DNA of 64,000 nt, taken from contig NC_016478.1 in assembly GCF_000226095.1 (NCBI RefSeq), positions 3,214,001-3,278,000 on the forward strand, given 5' to 3'. This document shows positions 1-11,211 of this stretch, piece by piece. The DNA comes from Thermothelomyces thermophilus ATCC 42464 (Eukaryota; Ascomycota; Sordariomycetes; Sordariales; Chaetomiaceae). Position numbers and translations under genes: made by a program. Within the stretch, counting starts at the first letter, position 1; each line of letters starts with the position of its first letter. The notes beneath the pieces were generated by a model. The model saw nothing but the letters and a program-made list of their open reading frames with translations, did not search any database and had not been told where the DNA came from.

Positions 1-2
1 TT

Positions 3-353
3 ACTAGATAGAGCTAAGGCTTCTATAAGTCCCTATATCCTAAACCTCTACCCCTAGTATATAGGCAAATTGCTAATAGTTATATATAGGATCTTAAGAA
101 GTTATATATAGTTCTTCGGAATGACCTTAAACACGCTAGTGTAAACGATATAGAGGAGTACGAGCTTGATGAGGCTAAACTCGCGTGTTTTACGAAGATC
201 GCCTGCTTTATATACGATATCTTCTACTAGTTAGGCAAGATCAAGGAGGCTTATAATGCTTATATTAGCGCGTCCGATGACACGTTAGGCGCTATATCGT
301 TACCTAGCTAGGATAAAGGCAAGGGTAAGGCTATTAATCCTAGTGATGGCTAA
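3..353 (+). pseudogene. Unrecognised reading frame, open at the window edge
   Basis: Reading from base 3 gives about 116 codons to a TAA at 351-353. The three internal TAGs can each be explained as RIP-altered Trp or Gln codons. The middle part is acidic and looks protein-like (it includes the short runs NDLKHASVND and EEYELDEAKL), and the end is charged and polar (DKGKGKAIN). I do not recognise a family. It converges on the 3' end of the copia-like pol on the minus strand, so it may be an antisense gene of that element, its neighbour, or chance. The start lies outside the window. Confidence 0.35.
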
Positions 354-2083
354 TAGTAGTAGATAAGAAGTATTAGGTAGTATTTTATTTGGCGAATTTG
401 ACTTATTTTCTACCCCCTAGTTATATAAGCCTGTAACTGCCTTCTAGCGCTCGAAGGCTTATCGGTTAAGTTGTTTAGTAAGCCTATTTACTAGTATCTA
501 ACTAGTTAATAAATATATAGCTTTAAACGTTCCTTTCGTTACTTCCTAATGTAACTATATATTATGGATATCCATATATTATAGGCAAGTATTAATATGT
601 TCGTTCTTAGCTATCATTAGTTAAATAGTTTATTAATTATTATAGTAAATGTTCTAAGGTTCCCTAAGCTTAAGATCGATATCTATAAATAACCTTTTAA
701 GTGCTATAGCCTCTCTTACTATAAGGGAGAGCGTTAGAAGTTCTGCTTTAGTACTTAACGTTATAATAGTATCCCAGCGTAATGCCTTCTATATAATAGA
801 ACCTCCGAATAGGAAGAAGATATATCCCTATAACAAATACCATATATCTAGATTATCTACGTATAAAGCGTCCCTAGTGATTATAGGCGTCGGACTTTCT
901 AACGCTCGCTTACCTCTATACTAGATTAATAGGCAAGAGCTCCTGAATAGATATCTTACTACTCGCTATACCTCTAATAAGTAGTCTAGTCCTAGGTTAG
1001 TTAGGTATTAAGAGAGTACTAAATAGGTATATATAACGTCTAGACATAGTATAATTATATAGTATAGGATTGATCTGACAAGCTCCTAATACTCTTTGAT
1101 CTATATACTAGTAGCGCTCCCTTCGAACTTCTTAAGTTCTTGATAGCTTAAGGGAGTTAGCTTATATACGTTAGGCATATCTAGCTTATATCTTCTTACT
1201 ACCTTTCTAATATATTAGTCGTAGATTAATTATATCTTATATATAGGTCGGTCTTAAATCACCTTAATGCCAAGGAACTAACTAATATTACCCTGCTTAT
1301 AGATATTATATCGAGCTTTAATTCCTTCTATCACCTGCTCGGCTACTATAGCGTTACTTTTATAGAAGAAGACTAAGAAGTTATTAATATAGAAGATTAG
1401 AATGACTTATTTGTCATAGCTTAAGAAGAGGCACTTCTCTTTGCCTAATGGTTCTATACCTAGATCTAATAGCGTTTTATAGAACTCCTTATACTATAAG
1501 AGTAGTAAGTCTCTTAAGCCGTATAGAGCTCTTTACAACTCTACGTATTTCCCTAGCTACTTAAATCCTTCTAGTAATTCGTAGATAATAGGATCATCTT
1601 CGGGTCGTTCGGCGTTAAGGAACGCTTACGCTATATCAAACTGCTTAGCTTCCAAGTCAAAGTACGTAGCAATCGCTATTATTATATAGAATGACTATAC
1701 TACTAGAGTAGCTATATATATACTTTCTACTAAGCTGATATCTTATAGATCTCCTTATATATAGATCCTTGCCTTATACTTCTCTAAGAAGCCGTCCTTG
1801 TTAAACTTGTATATAAAGACTTATTTTAACGGGATAGGTTATACTTTTGCCTACTTGTATAGTATAATCTTTTACGTTCCCTTGCTCTCTAAGTTATATA
1901 TCTCCTCGCGAGCCGTGTCTTTAAACTGCTATCCTAATAGATAGTTATATAGGTCTCGCTAGTTAGTAAGAACGCAAATAAGATCGTTAATATACTAACA
2001 TAGCTTATTTAGAGCTACTCCAAGGCATGTAATATCCTTCTATTATATAGTAATAGCAAATACCATATATACTATTTATATAC
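300..2083 (-). pseudogene. Ty1/copia pol, reverse transcriptase and RNase H part
   Basis: Reading the minus strand from 2083 downwards gives the Ty1/copia reverse transcriptase order. First comes a short EEIYNLESKGT run near 1900. Next is a PLK-stop-VF motif followed by KFNKDGFLEKYKAR around 1760-1850. An LYGL motif lies near 1525 and an FYIN form of the YVDD catalytic box near 1400. RNase H follows at about 1140-530, with an STKAELLTLS motif matching the copia STEAE block, and then LTKQL near 470. The frame runs to a TAA at 302-300. Many TAG/TAA stops fit RIP of Gln and Trp codons. The upstream half of this pol lies at 9313-10172, displaced by element A, and the frame is continuous across the junction when one TSD copy is removed. 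Confidence 0.85.
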
Positions 2084-2088
2084 TCTAG

Positions 2089-2412
2089 TGTAATATACTA
2101 ACCTTATAGTAACTATAGATAAGCGTATAATATTCTATTCGACTACCTTAGGGAGGAAAAAGAGAAAGAACACAAAAGTTATATAGAGGGGCGCCTTTTA
2201 AGTATATACGTTGTAACCTAGGTAGGGCCCAGTTAGGCTCCGGGTCGGGCCCTAACCGGGCCTTGGCCGCGTGTCTACTAGACAAGTTACGAACGAGTAA
2301 CGAACGCTCTACAGACCTGTAGGGCGTGGGTAAGTAGGGCAGGGTAGGTCCGTTCCGTGCCTAGGTAAAGCCCGGGCATTATCTAGCCCGGGTGTAGCCC
2401 GGGCCTATAACA
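2089..2412 (-). repeat. Element A 3' LTR
   Basis: 324 bp, starting TG and ending CA on the plus strand. It matches 8984-9307 with scattered C/T and G/A differences. The part at about 2217-2412 is unusually GC-rich, with GGGCC, CCCGGG and GGCC runs, and holds few CpA sites, which would leave little for RIP to mutate. Confidence 0.93.
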
Positions 2413-2414
2413 TA

Positions 2415-2430
2415 CCCCCCCTCTTTTTTC
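2415..2430 (-). other. Polypurine tract of element A
   Basis: On the minus strand this is a G/A-only run (GAAAAAAGAGGGGGG) ending two bases from the 3' LTR. This is the expected position of the primer for plus-strand DNA synthesis. It also fixes the element's orientation as minus. Confidence 0.8.
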
Positions 2431-2712
2431 GCGGTCGCCAGGCCGACCTGCCCTGTATCGTGCCCTATATGTCGGTCCTATAAGCAGGCCCCGTGCCTTC
2501 CTTCCTTTGTTACTATAATAATATAACTCGCGTGTATAATGGCGTGTTATATGTAAATAGGTAGCTATTCGAGTTCGGATGAAACCTGTACCTCCTTCCC
2601 TTTATTGTTAGAATAACGCGACCTACGTATGTAGTAGTAAGTTACGTATATAATAAGTAGTCTGCCTAGGCCTAGTATACTTCTCTATTGCTTTCTTCCT
2701 ATACCTATAAAT

Positions 2713-3921
2713 ATGCCTTCGTTTTCCCTCTTCCTCTTAATTTTTTCTTACCTATAACTAACTCTCTTCTTTTATACCCTCTAACTGCCTTTGCCTCCTA
2801 TAACTACACTTATTGCCTATACCCTTGTTATACCTTTAAGTTTTTTTTTTAATTAATATCTATCTAGTATATTAATAGCTATTAGTTTACTTAGTAGTAA
2901 TAATAGTAGTTACTACCCTAGTAGTAATAAGAATAAAGATTACTATATAAGTTTTTCCCCTACCTATATTAATTTTAGCTATTATATATATATATAGGGC
3001 GTAGACTAACTCCTTATTTCATAGTATAAGAATGCTAACCTCTCTTTTAGTAGGTATACTATCAAGGGTAACTCCTCTAATAAGGAGTTAGAACTATAGC
3101 CTAAGAAATAGTAATATTACCTGCTATATATCGACCGACTTCTAAAAGGTAACAAGATTAAATACGTCTAGGGTTAGGGCGCCTCCTATATAATGTACTA
3201 TAAGAACTATAGAAGCTACGTTTAGAATCTATAGCTCTAGGCTAATAACCCTTACCTATATATAGGTATTAAGAAAATCGTAGGTTATTACGATGCTAGT
3301 ACTACCCTTACCTCCCCTACCTGCCATAAGACTACTAACTAGGGCGCTTATCGCGCCATCCTAATGCCTAAGTTCTCTACGCTAGTACGTTCGTTCTCTA
3401 TACTCTTCGAGGCCGCCTAGTCTAACCGTTTGCCTAGATAGGCTGCCTTCGCCCCTACCCCGGCCGTAAGTTCTCGTCGTTCTAGTAACGACTTCGCCCT
3501 AATCGCTACCACTGCCGCCCCTAATACCCCTACCTATCGTAATAACATCGTCTAGTCTACTACTAGCCCTAACCTTACCTTATAAGCTACTAGGCAGCTT
3601 ATACGCCACGCTATAGTATAGAACAATAGCATGCTACGCTAGATATAGCATATAAACAAGAATATATCGACTTTAGTCAATACTAATATTACCCTTATTG
3701 CCTATATCCTAGGCACCCTATCGCTTGCCTCCTACACTTATATAAGTGCCTCTATATACCCTATACCTATGCCGATTAACTTCGGCCGTTCCTACACCCG
3801 CCACTCTTCCTTGCCTACTAAGCGCGTAACGTGCCTAGTCTATAACCGTAATAACCCTACCCTTGCCGCTATAACCATTATTTTAGAGGAAGAGGATAAG
3901 GAAGAGGATATCGTAGAGTAA
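2713..3921 (+). pseudogene. Long antisense reading frame in element A, family unknown
   Basis: An ATG at 2713 opens a frame of 402 codons to a TAA at 3919-3921 on the strand opposite to gag and pol. Its internal stops are TAG/TAA only and fit RIP of Gln or Trp codons; the true start could be later. The middle (about 2990-3300) reads like a globular protein rich in Tyr, Lys and Asn. It is followed by a Ser/Thr/Ala/Pro-rich stretch (about 3360-3560) and an acidic C-terminus (EEEDKEEDIVE). I recognise no domain and see no Cys6 motif like that of the E-family antisense gene. It lies between the pol stop (4078) and the 3' LTR, the same place as the E-family antisense gene, which argues that it is a real passenger gene rather than chance. 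Confidence 0.5.
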
Positions 3922-4077
3922 GTACGTCGCGCTCTAGTTAGTATATTTGTTTTTGTTTTTATAATTAGATTATCTTTGTAACGCGTCTATAACGCGTTTA
4001 TAACGTGTCTGTAACATGTCTATCGCTTATTTACCCTAGGTTTGCCTGCCTACGTGTAAATTCTAAATTGTTTGTTT
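3922..4077. other. Spacer between the convergent frames of element A
   Basis: 156 bp between the stop of the antisense frame and the stop of pol. It contains a short tandem motif, roughly CGCGT-TATAA-CG repeated three or four times around 3980-4020, and T-rich runs. Presumably it holds the 3' ends of both transcripts. Confidence 0.4.
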
Positions 4078-7000
4078 TTATACCTTTCCTTGCCTCTTAT
4101 TTGTAATTAGTCTATTATTATAATGTACGTCTCCCTATTCCTATTTGAATGTATTAAGCGCTTTAGTATTTTCTAGATTTTCTAATGGTTCTTAAGTTAG
4201 GGTATTATATCTCTTCTATTTTATTAATATATTATATTAGTTTCCTCTTCCCCTTACGTTCCTAGCTATAAGGATTACTTCTATTTTATATTCTTCCTAT
4301 AGTAGTCCCTCTTAAAAGAGTTCTAATACTAGGTCTGGTTAGAAATCTAATATATATTATAAAGGTAATAGGTCGGATATAGCACGCTTAATAAGATTAA
4401 TATAAAAGGTAAGGTAGAGGCCCTAGGGAATATTTAGAGTTACCGTTAGTAGTATTAGTACTACAATTACCTTATACTTAGCATTAACCTAATTAAGTTT
4501 ATACCTAGGGTAATTAGTTTTAATATTATATAAGGATAGCTATACTTTATCCCCTACCTTAAATCTCTTAGCTAGGCATCGAGAATAATTAGCGTTTTCT
4601 TACTAGTACTGCTATATATATATAATAACAGCCTAGGTCTATTCTATACCTTCTCTTAGGTAGTATAAGAAATTAGTAGCTCTTCCTTATAAGGTCGAGG
4701 TAGGAGTATCTAATAGGTTAGCGAACTATATTAGGCTTATATTATAACTATAGAGGAGGTAGCTCACGCTTGTCCTAGTCACTGTCAAGTCACGGTTATT
4801 GATCGCAAGCTAGTATATAGGTAAATATTTAGGCTAGTTATATCATATAAAGGAAACTATAGTCTATAGGATAGTCTATACCTTCTAATTTACACGTTCC
4901 GTACCTCTATCTATCTACAGATAATAGGCTATTAATAGTAGCTACTTAATCCTAATAGTCTTATAGAGAGTAGTCTAAAACTAGCTAAGCTAGTCCGAAC
5001 CGCGATTAGTAATAATTTATATCGGAAATCCGTAAAACTGCTACTATACGTCCTAGAACCGGAGCACATATACCTCGGCTCCTATCGAGGACATAGCTTC
5101 GAGTTAGACATACTTTGATAGCCGGTCGGTGATTACTATGAGGTACCGGGGAGAATTCTCATCTTATACGAGGAGATCGACTATAAAATCGATAGAAATC
5201 TATTTCTAGAAGCGGTTAGCGATAGGTAGGGGCTAGAGGAGTCCTTGTCGTAGTTAACGTAAAACCTTAGCCCTCTGATATATATAATAGTTCCTTATAA
5301 ATCTCTTTATACCTAGAGATATAAAGTCCTAGTAGTAGTTCTATTAGAGCATTTTAAATAACCTATTCCTCCCTAGGTAGCTTAATATAAGGGAGTTATA
5401 GATATATTAAAGGATAGTAATAGTAAGTGGTTCTTATATAGGGAGCCAAAATCTACCCTAGAACTAGAGAGCACCCTATATATTAAGGGAGTAGTCTATA
5501 ATCTAGGTCTATATTATATTTGCTTCCTTTGGAAATTTTCAGGCCCTGTCCTAGATAGCCTAGAGCTAGTATATATAATATTTGTCCTTAATAACTCCCT
5601 TATCCTATAAGGCTACTAGCTATTTATCTATAAAAATAGTACTCCCCTTTAGTGGGTAAGATGCTTTAAATGACGTCAAGGAATCTGTCGTATCTATCCA
5701 GATAGTAGGGAGAAGTTATACTATATACTGTATATCTTTAGGAAAGTCTTGTTCGCAACGGGATAGGGCGTCGGGGCGGGACGCTTGCGACCCGGGTTGG
5801 TAATAGAGCTTAAAGTTAAAGAGGGAGAGTATCTTAGCCTATCGAGCTTGTCGCTTACTAATTAAACAAGGCTAGGAAAAGTATTCGAGGTTTTTATAGT
5901 TAGTTAAGATCTAAAAGGGAGCTATAATACTATAGAGCTCGGCTAACTAGGCCTTTAAGTATAAGATAATTATAAGTAATTCCTTATTATAGATTATATA
6001 GTTCCATTTAGCTAGGGTTAGTTTTATAGAGTAGTAGGCTATAAGGTATAGAACCCTGTCTTCTTCCTACTAGGATAGGCACCTTCCTAGCGCTATCCTA
6101 GAGCAATCTGCCTTAAGTACCATCTCCTGTTTAGGGTCCTATTACGTAAGGATAGGTTCCGATATAAAGGCCGTCTTAAGGGCGTTAAAGGCCTTCTATT
6201 CCTTAGTCCCCTACCGGAATAGGGTATTCTTACAGGTTAACCACGTCAAGGGTTCCGTTAGCCCGGAAAAGTTAGGGATAAAGTCTTGGTAGAAATTAGC
6301 AAATCCTAGGAAGCTTCGTACTCCCTAAACCTTCTATGGTACCTCTTACTTGTATATAGCGGCTAGCTTTTCAGGGTCTAGACAGACCTAGGCCCCTGCC
6401 TCTATAATATAGCCAAGGTACTTGACTTCTTTTATAGCAAATATATACTTCTTAAGGTCTAGTATAAGTCTTACTTTCTATAACCTTTAGAGTATATCCC
6501 TTACTTACCTTATATAATCTTTCTTACTACCTAAAGTATAAACTAAGATATTATTAAGGTATACCGTTATAAAGTCTCTAAGCGTTAGACCGAGAGCGTT
6601 ATTAATATATCGTTAGAAGGTTATACGTATACCTATAAGTCTAAAGGGATAGATAAGCCACTTAAAGAGGCCGAACTAGGTCTAGAATGCTATTAAATGT
6701 TCATAGCCCTCTATAATCCGGATATAGTAGAAGGCTGCCTAGACATCTAACTTTATAAACTACTTAGCTCCGGCTAGGGAGCAAAGCATTTCCTTAATAA
6801 GTAAGAGGGGGTATTAGTCTTGCCTTGTAATCTTATTTAGCACTCGATAGTTAATATAGAACCTCTAACCTCTATCTACTTTCTTTATTAAGAGGATAGG
6901 GGCAACGGCTAAAGAGGAGCTAGCTCGGATCTATCCCTTATCTAGTAAGTTAATGACTTACTTTCGGACTTCTAATAAATGATCCTATAGCATATTATAG

Positions 7001-7850
7001 AGAGGTCCCTAAGGGAGTTTAGGGATCTTTCTATCTAGGCCCTCCTTTAATTTAATGTAATGATTGGCCGTACCGCGATATAGGGGAAGTCTATTAGCTT
7101 TCTCCTTGTTAAAGAGGTCGGCAAAGTCATAAAGTTTATCTAGTAAGGTAACCTCTAACTCTGTACTAGGCCTTAGTCAGGTACCCCTATTCCCTGTATT
7201 TTCTCTATTAAATTAGTATCTTGATTCTAGGATAGTTGTCATTTCCCGGATACTAGTAACTAGGAAGGTATTAGAAGTCTTTTTCTTCTATACCCTCTAA
7301 ACTATGCCTATAAAGACTATACCTATAATTTAGGAGATTCCTATCTATCTCATCTATAAAGAGATCTTATAGACAAGTAATCCTAGTTACGTCCCGATTT
7401 TAAGAACGCCTACGTATATATCTAGTTTAACCTCCTAGTGTTCTATCTATAGAAGACCTAGTATAACATTATATATAAGTCCTAGGACTATATAAAACGT
7501 GGCCTAACTCTCCTAGCCATTGATATCTATTATAATATAGGCTATCTAAGTAATCTTCTAGTCCTGTTATAGCCTAGTTATAGTCCTAAAGGTATATATA
7601 GTAGGTAAACTAATCTATTTAATTCCGAGCTTCTAGTATATTCTCTTGCTAATAATGCTATAGTTAGAACATCTATTATCCACTTAAGCGTTTATAAAGC
7701 CAGTAGAGTTAAAGAAGATTAGAATAAGAAAAGGAGGTCTATTTATTCTTTTGCTAATCTTTATAAACTCGTCTTCTAGGTAGTCGTAATCTTCTAGCCC
7801 CCTTATAAGACTTTGCTTAGGGGCTACTCTTTTCCCTGCTTACTATCTTC
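4078..7850 (-). pseudogene. Element A pol (protease, RT, RNase H, integrase, chromodomain)
   Basis: Minus-strand pol of a chromovirus. Landmarks run from high to low coordinate. A Y-I-N-Y-R form of the RT VDYR motif lies near 6855, and the RT catalytic box reads VYLNNIL near 6560 (YLDDIL with Asp changed to Asn). The integrase core begins with LIVITDRLSK near 5125. It continues with an IITNRGSD block (second Asp mutated) near 4990 and a GTER block with the catalytic Glu near 4915. The C-terminus (about 4080-4330) is a chromodomain with YKIEVILIAR, a Y-L-I-K-stop-K-x-Y strand and EPLENLENT. The first stop after it is TAA at 4080-4078. Stops throughout fit RIP. The upstream limit is approximate because the gag/pol border was not resolved. 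Confidence 0.85.
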
Positions 7851-8900
7851 TTCATTAGACAGGTCATCGTCTTCCTTCTAATCCTTAGCCTCTAAGGCAT
7901 TGATGTCGGTTCTTAGCTAGTTCTACTATATTAGCCTTAAAGTAAAGGCAAAGTGACACTTAGTAATAAAGTGACCCTTCTACCTATACTAGATATATAC
8001 TTTAGCTGCCTATTAGGCCATATATACTTCTAGACTAACCTATTTCGCCTATAGGGCGTTACCCCTATATTTTCCTACCCTATCCTTGTTAGGTCCCTTC
8101 CTCTATAGGTTGGTACGTGACAAGTTAATTCCGGTTATCGGTATATCTCCTTCTACGTCCTTCTCTCTCTACGGTTCGGGTGCTACCTGCTACCCCTATG
8201 TCTGCTAATACTTATTACTAAGCTAAAGAGCCTCGAGATCTATAGTAATCTTATAGTATTTCTTGACCGCTATTACGTAATTATCCCGGGGAATCCCTTG
8301 TCTGACCGCTATATGTTTAAGTTTTAGAGAGAGGTATTATTGTAATTTGATTAGGCGTAGCTCGTCGCTCTAAAGGAGACTGCCTGCCTTTAATAGCTTA
8401 GCTTTAAACCGAATAATAAAGGCAGCAAATGGTTTGTCATCTCTCTATCGAAGGAATTCTAGTTCTAATAGGGTTACTATTTTCTTATAGGGGTTAGAGA
8501 AGATGCTCTCGAGATATTAGAGGAACTTAGTCAGGTTATACCTAACTTTTAGACCTATAGATTTATAGTAGGCCGTAACCTAAGTCTATACCTAGCACGT
8601 GAGGTTTCCCTAGATAAAGACCTATTAGTTATAATTAGAGCTGATAAAATCTTTATTAGCTATAAGGACGTATTCTATTATACTCTTCTATACTATAAAG
8701 AGTTCCTTTTTACTATCGAAAGGTTAACTGGTTAGGAGACGCTTCCGCTACGGCCGCTAAGCTTCAAGGGGTACCCTAGCCGACTTAGGGGTTAGGATAG
8801 GTTAGGTTTAGGATGCTCGGAGAGTGTCGATCGTCGCGTTCTACTGTTCTACTATTGCTTAAAGGGAGCAGACAAGCTCCTGTAATTCTGCTAAGCCCGA
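7850..8900 (-). pseudogene. Element A gag
   Basis: The minus-strand frame upstream of pol contains a capsid-type gag segment (about 8210-8620), with short matches such as YNLTKFL, RDDKPFAAFI and RLIKLQ. It ends in a CCHC zinc knuckle at about 7956-7997, read as Y-x2-Y-x4-H-x4-C with KGHFITKC intact. The two Tyr stand where Cys is expected (TGY to TAY by RIP). The start codon is not secure. Gag packages element RNA into particles. Confidence 0.7.
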
Positions 8901-8970
8901 GGGCCTATATACTATCAAATCCGTTATAACTACGTTGTCGATAACTCCCTTAGGGAGTTACTACCGGTAA

Positions 8971-9044
8971 AAGGTAGTCAAAATGTAATGTACTAGCCTT
9001 ATAGTAACTATAGATAAGCATATAATATTCTATTCGACTACCTT
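8971..9044 (-). other. Self-complementary primer site of element A (predicted)
   Basis: AAGGTAGTC at 8971-8979, in the leader just inside the 5' LTR, is the exact reverse complement of GACTACCTT at 9036-9044 inside that LTR. The second copy is repeated at 2141-2149 in the other LTR. No TGG-type tRNA primer site is seen at the LTR edge. The arrangement resembles Tf1 self-priming, in which the 5' end of the transcript folds onto the primer site. A palindrome, AACTCCCTTAGGGAGTT, sits beside it (8943-8959). Confidence 0.45.
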
Positions 9045-9307
9045 AAGGAGGAAAAAGAGAAAGAATACAAGAGTTATACGGAGGGGCGCCTTTTAAGTAT
9101 ATACGTTATAACCTAGGTAGGGCTTGGTTAGGCTCCGGGTCGGGCCCTAACCGGGCCTTGGCCGCGTGTCTACCGGACGAGTTACAAACGAGTAACGAAC
9201 GCTCTACGGACCCGTGGGGCGTGGGTGAGTGGGGCAGGGTGGGTCCGTTCCGTACCTGGGTAAAGCCCGGGCATTGTCTAGCCTGGGTGTAGCCTAGGCC
9301 TATAACA
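8984..9307 (-). repeat. Element A 5' LTR
   Basis: 324 bp, the same length as 2089-2412 and the same ends (TG and CA). On the minus strand a TATATACTTAAAAGG stretch lies roughly 50-60 bases upstream of the predicted self-primer, a plausible core promoter. Confidence 0.93.
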
Positions 9308-9312
9308 TCTAG

Positions 9313-10172
9313 TCCTCTAGGTAAGCTTCCTATTAATTAGGTAGGTAAGTCTTATAGAACTATTATTAGAGTTCCTTAGTTATATAGATAAAGGAGTAGT
9401 AATAATTGACCTTTTCTTTATTTTATAGCTGTTTGCTTGACTATATAGGGTCTTTAGGTATGTAAGCCCTCTTCCTACCTCTGCCTCTCCTTATAAGAGG
9501 TTATCAAATAGCTTTTCCTTTACTTCTACCTTCTAGAGGATATGTTAGCTAATCTAGACTTTGCTTAACGTTCTACTCTTCTAGCCTAGCTAGGTATAAT
9601 ATATTAGTAATACTATCCCTAGCTCTTAGCTCTTCTATCTACTTATTATATATACTAGATTCTTCTATAGAAGGTATCTCTTTATTAGATTCGATAGCTC
9701 CCTTACTCTCCCTAGTATCTAGTTAGCTAGCTAGCGACTAGAAAGGCCCTAATTTAAACCCTCCTACTTCCTAGTAGACATCCCCTTTACTAGCTAGTGT
9801 AGGGTAAGTTACCGAGGGCTTAGGTATATATTTAGGGGTTAAGAGTCCTCTAAAGCTCTCTATCTATTCGGTAAGTTCGTCTATTACTTATATCTCTACT
9901 ATAAGAGTCTCTAGAACTAATTACTCGCTTATAAGCTATATATTAGAGAGCTCCCTTACCCCTAAGTCTTAACCCTATTAAAGAGGTTAGTCTACTACCG
10001 GACTCTCTTACAATAGAGGTAGCTAAGCTACTATAATAAAGTCTTCTACTAGTTACTAGGTCTATTATAACGCTTCCTAGAGAAAGTCGGTATCCTAGGA
10101 ATCTTTGCTAAGATCGAACTAATTGACTTCCTAGCTCGCTACTACTAATGATAACTCTATCGGCTACTCTTT
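9313..10172 (-). pseudogene. Ty1/copia pol, region between integrase and RT
   Basis: Minus-strand continuation of the copia-like pol at 300-2083. The frame reads through the element A insertion site without a shift after removing one TCTAG. The last 300 bases include basic and polar stretches (RRGRGRKRAYIPKDP) and YYYSFIYITKEL, typical of the variable linker between integrase and RT. Stops fit RIP. The integrase core and gag are not in the window. E1 begins at 10173 and presumably displaced them; the five bases before it are TCTTT. Confidence 0.6.
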
Positions 10173-10618
10173 TGTCACGGATAAGCACATAGACGGCTTA
10201 GTAGGCTGCAGCCAGGACATAGGACATTCCGACAGCCAATCACTTGACAGACTAATCAGAAGATTATCACCGCCAAGACTAAGGTCTTCACTAGTGATAA
10301 TAACATATCATTATCGATAACGCGGAATCACGGGGTAAAAGGAAAAATAGTACTAGTGATAACTATTAAAGAGGGACAGACAATTATATATATATAGCTA
10401 GCCAGTTACTCGTTATATAGACTCTAGGAGTTTACTAATAGTAATGATTATAATTATAGTACTTATACTAAGCATTGCTAATTATTGTAAGAGATAACTC
10501 TAGTGTTATTATAAACTCTTTAGCTTTACTAAATCCCTTAGACGACCTGCCTACTTGTCCCTCTCAATCTACCTTTGTCTGAACCCTTTTAGAAGAAGTC
10601 TAAGTTAGGTTTGTTACA
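10173..10618 (+). repeat. E1 5' LTR (alpha)
   Basis: 446 bp from TGTCACGG to GTTACA, matching the alpha LTRs of E2, E4, E5 and E8, with a 2-bp deletion near 10425. The leader follows at 10619-10684, and an intact gag ATG lies at 10685-10687, one base before E2. Confidence 0.93.
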
Positions 10619-10688
10619 CGTTGTTACCACTCCCTTTGTTCTGTTATGGTTTAGAATGGAGGTGACTTTGACCTCGACATTGACATGG

Positions 10689-11135
10689 TGTTACGGATAA
10701 GTATATAGATGGCCTAATAGGCTATAGCTAGGACATAGGACATTCTAATAGCTAATCACTTGATAGACTAATTAGAAGATTATTACCACTAAGACTAAGG
10801 TCTTTACTAGTAATAATAACATGTCACCGTCGACAACGTAGAATTATAGGGTAAAAGGAAAAATAGTACTAGTAATAACTATTAAAGAGGGATAGACAAT
10901 TATATATATATAGCTAGCTAGTCACTCGTTAGGTAGACTTTAAGAGTTTACTAGTAATAGTAACCTATAATCATAGTACTTATACTAAGTATTGCTAATT
11001 ACTATAAGAGATAACTCTAGTATTGTTATAAACCCTTTAGCTTTACTAAATCCCTTAGATAACCTACCTACTTGTCCCGCTTAATCTACCTTCGTCTAAA
11101 CCCTTTTAGAAGAAGTCTAAGTTAGGTTCGTTATA
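10689..11135 (+). repeat. E2 5' LTR (alpha)
   Basis: 447 bp, equal in length to 33011-33457. The ends are TG and TA (CA altered by RIP). It contains the TATATATATATAG box common to the alpha LTRs. Confidence 0.92.
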
Positions 11136-11211
11136 CGTTACTATCACTCCCTTTATTCTATTATAGTTTAGAACGGAGGTAACTTCGACCTCGACATCGA
11201 CATAGCTACTA

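Larger units (their letters stand above)
2089..9307 (-). mobile_element. Element A: chromodomain Ty3/gypsy retrotransposon
   Basis: A complete 7.2-kb LTR element on the minus strand, bounded by two 324-bp LTRs and a perfect 5-bp TSD, TCTAG (2084-2088 and 9308-9312). It lies inside a copia-like pol. The order is 5' LTR (8984-9307), leader, gag, pol with a C-terminal chromodomain, a separate reading frame on the opposite strand, a purine tract and the 3' LTR (2089-2412). gag and pol carry many RIP stops, so it is dead. Its LTRs and 3' reading frame are unrelated by eye to those of the E1-E8 family. Confidence 0.93.

Noticed and set aside
2989-2998. (TA)n runs here and in the LTRs as microsatellites of interest
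   Set aside because: Short, and explained by RIP and by the LTR TATA region.
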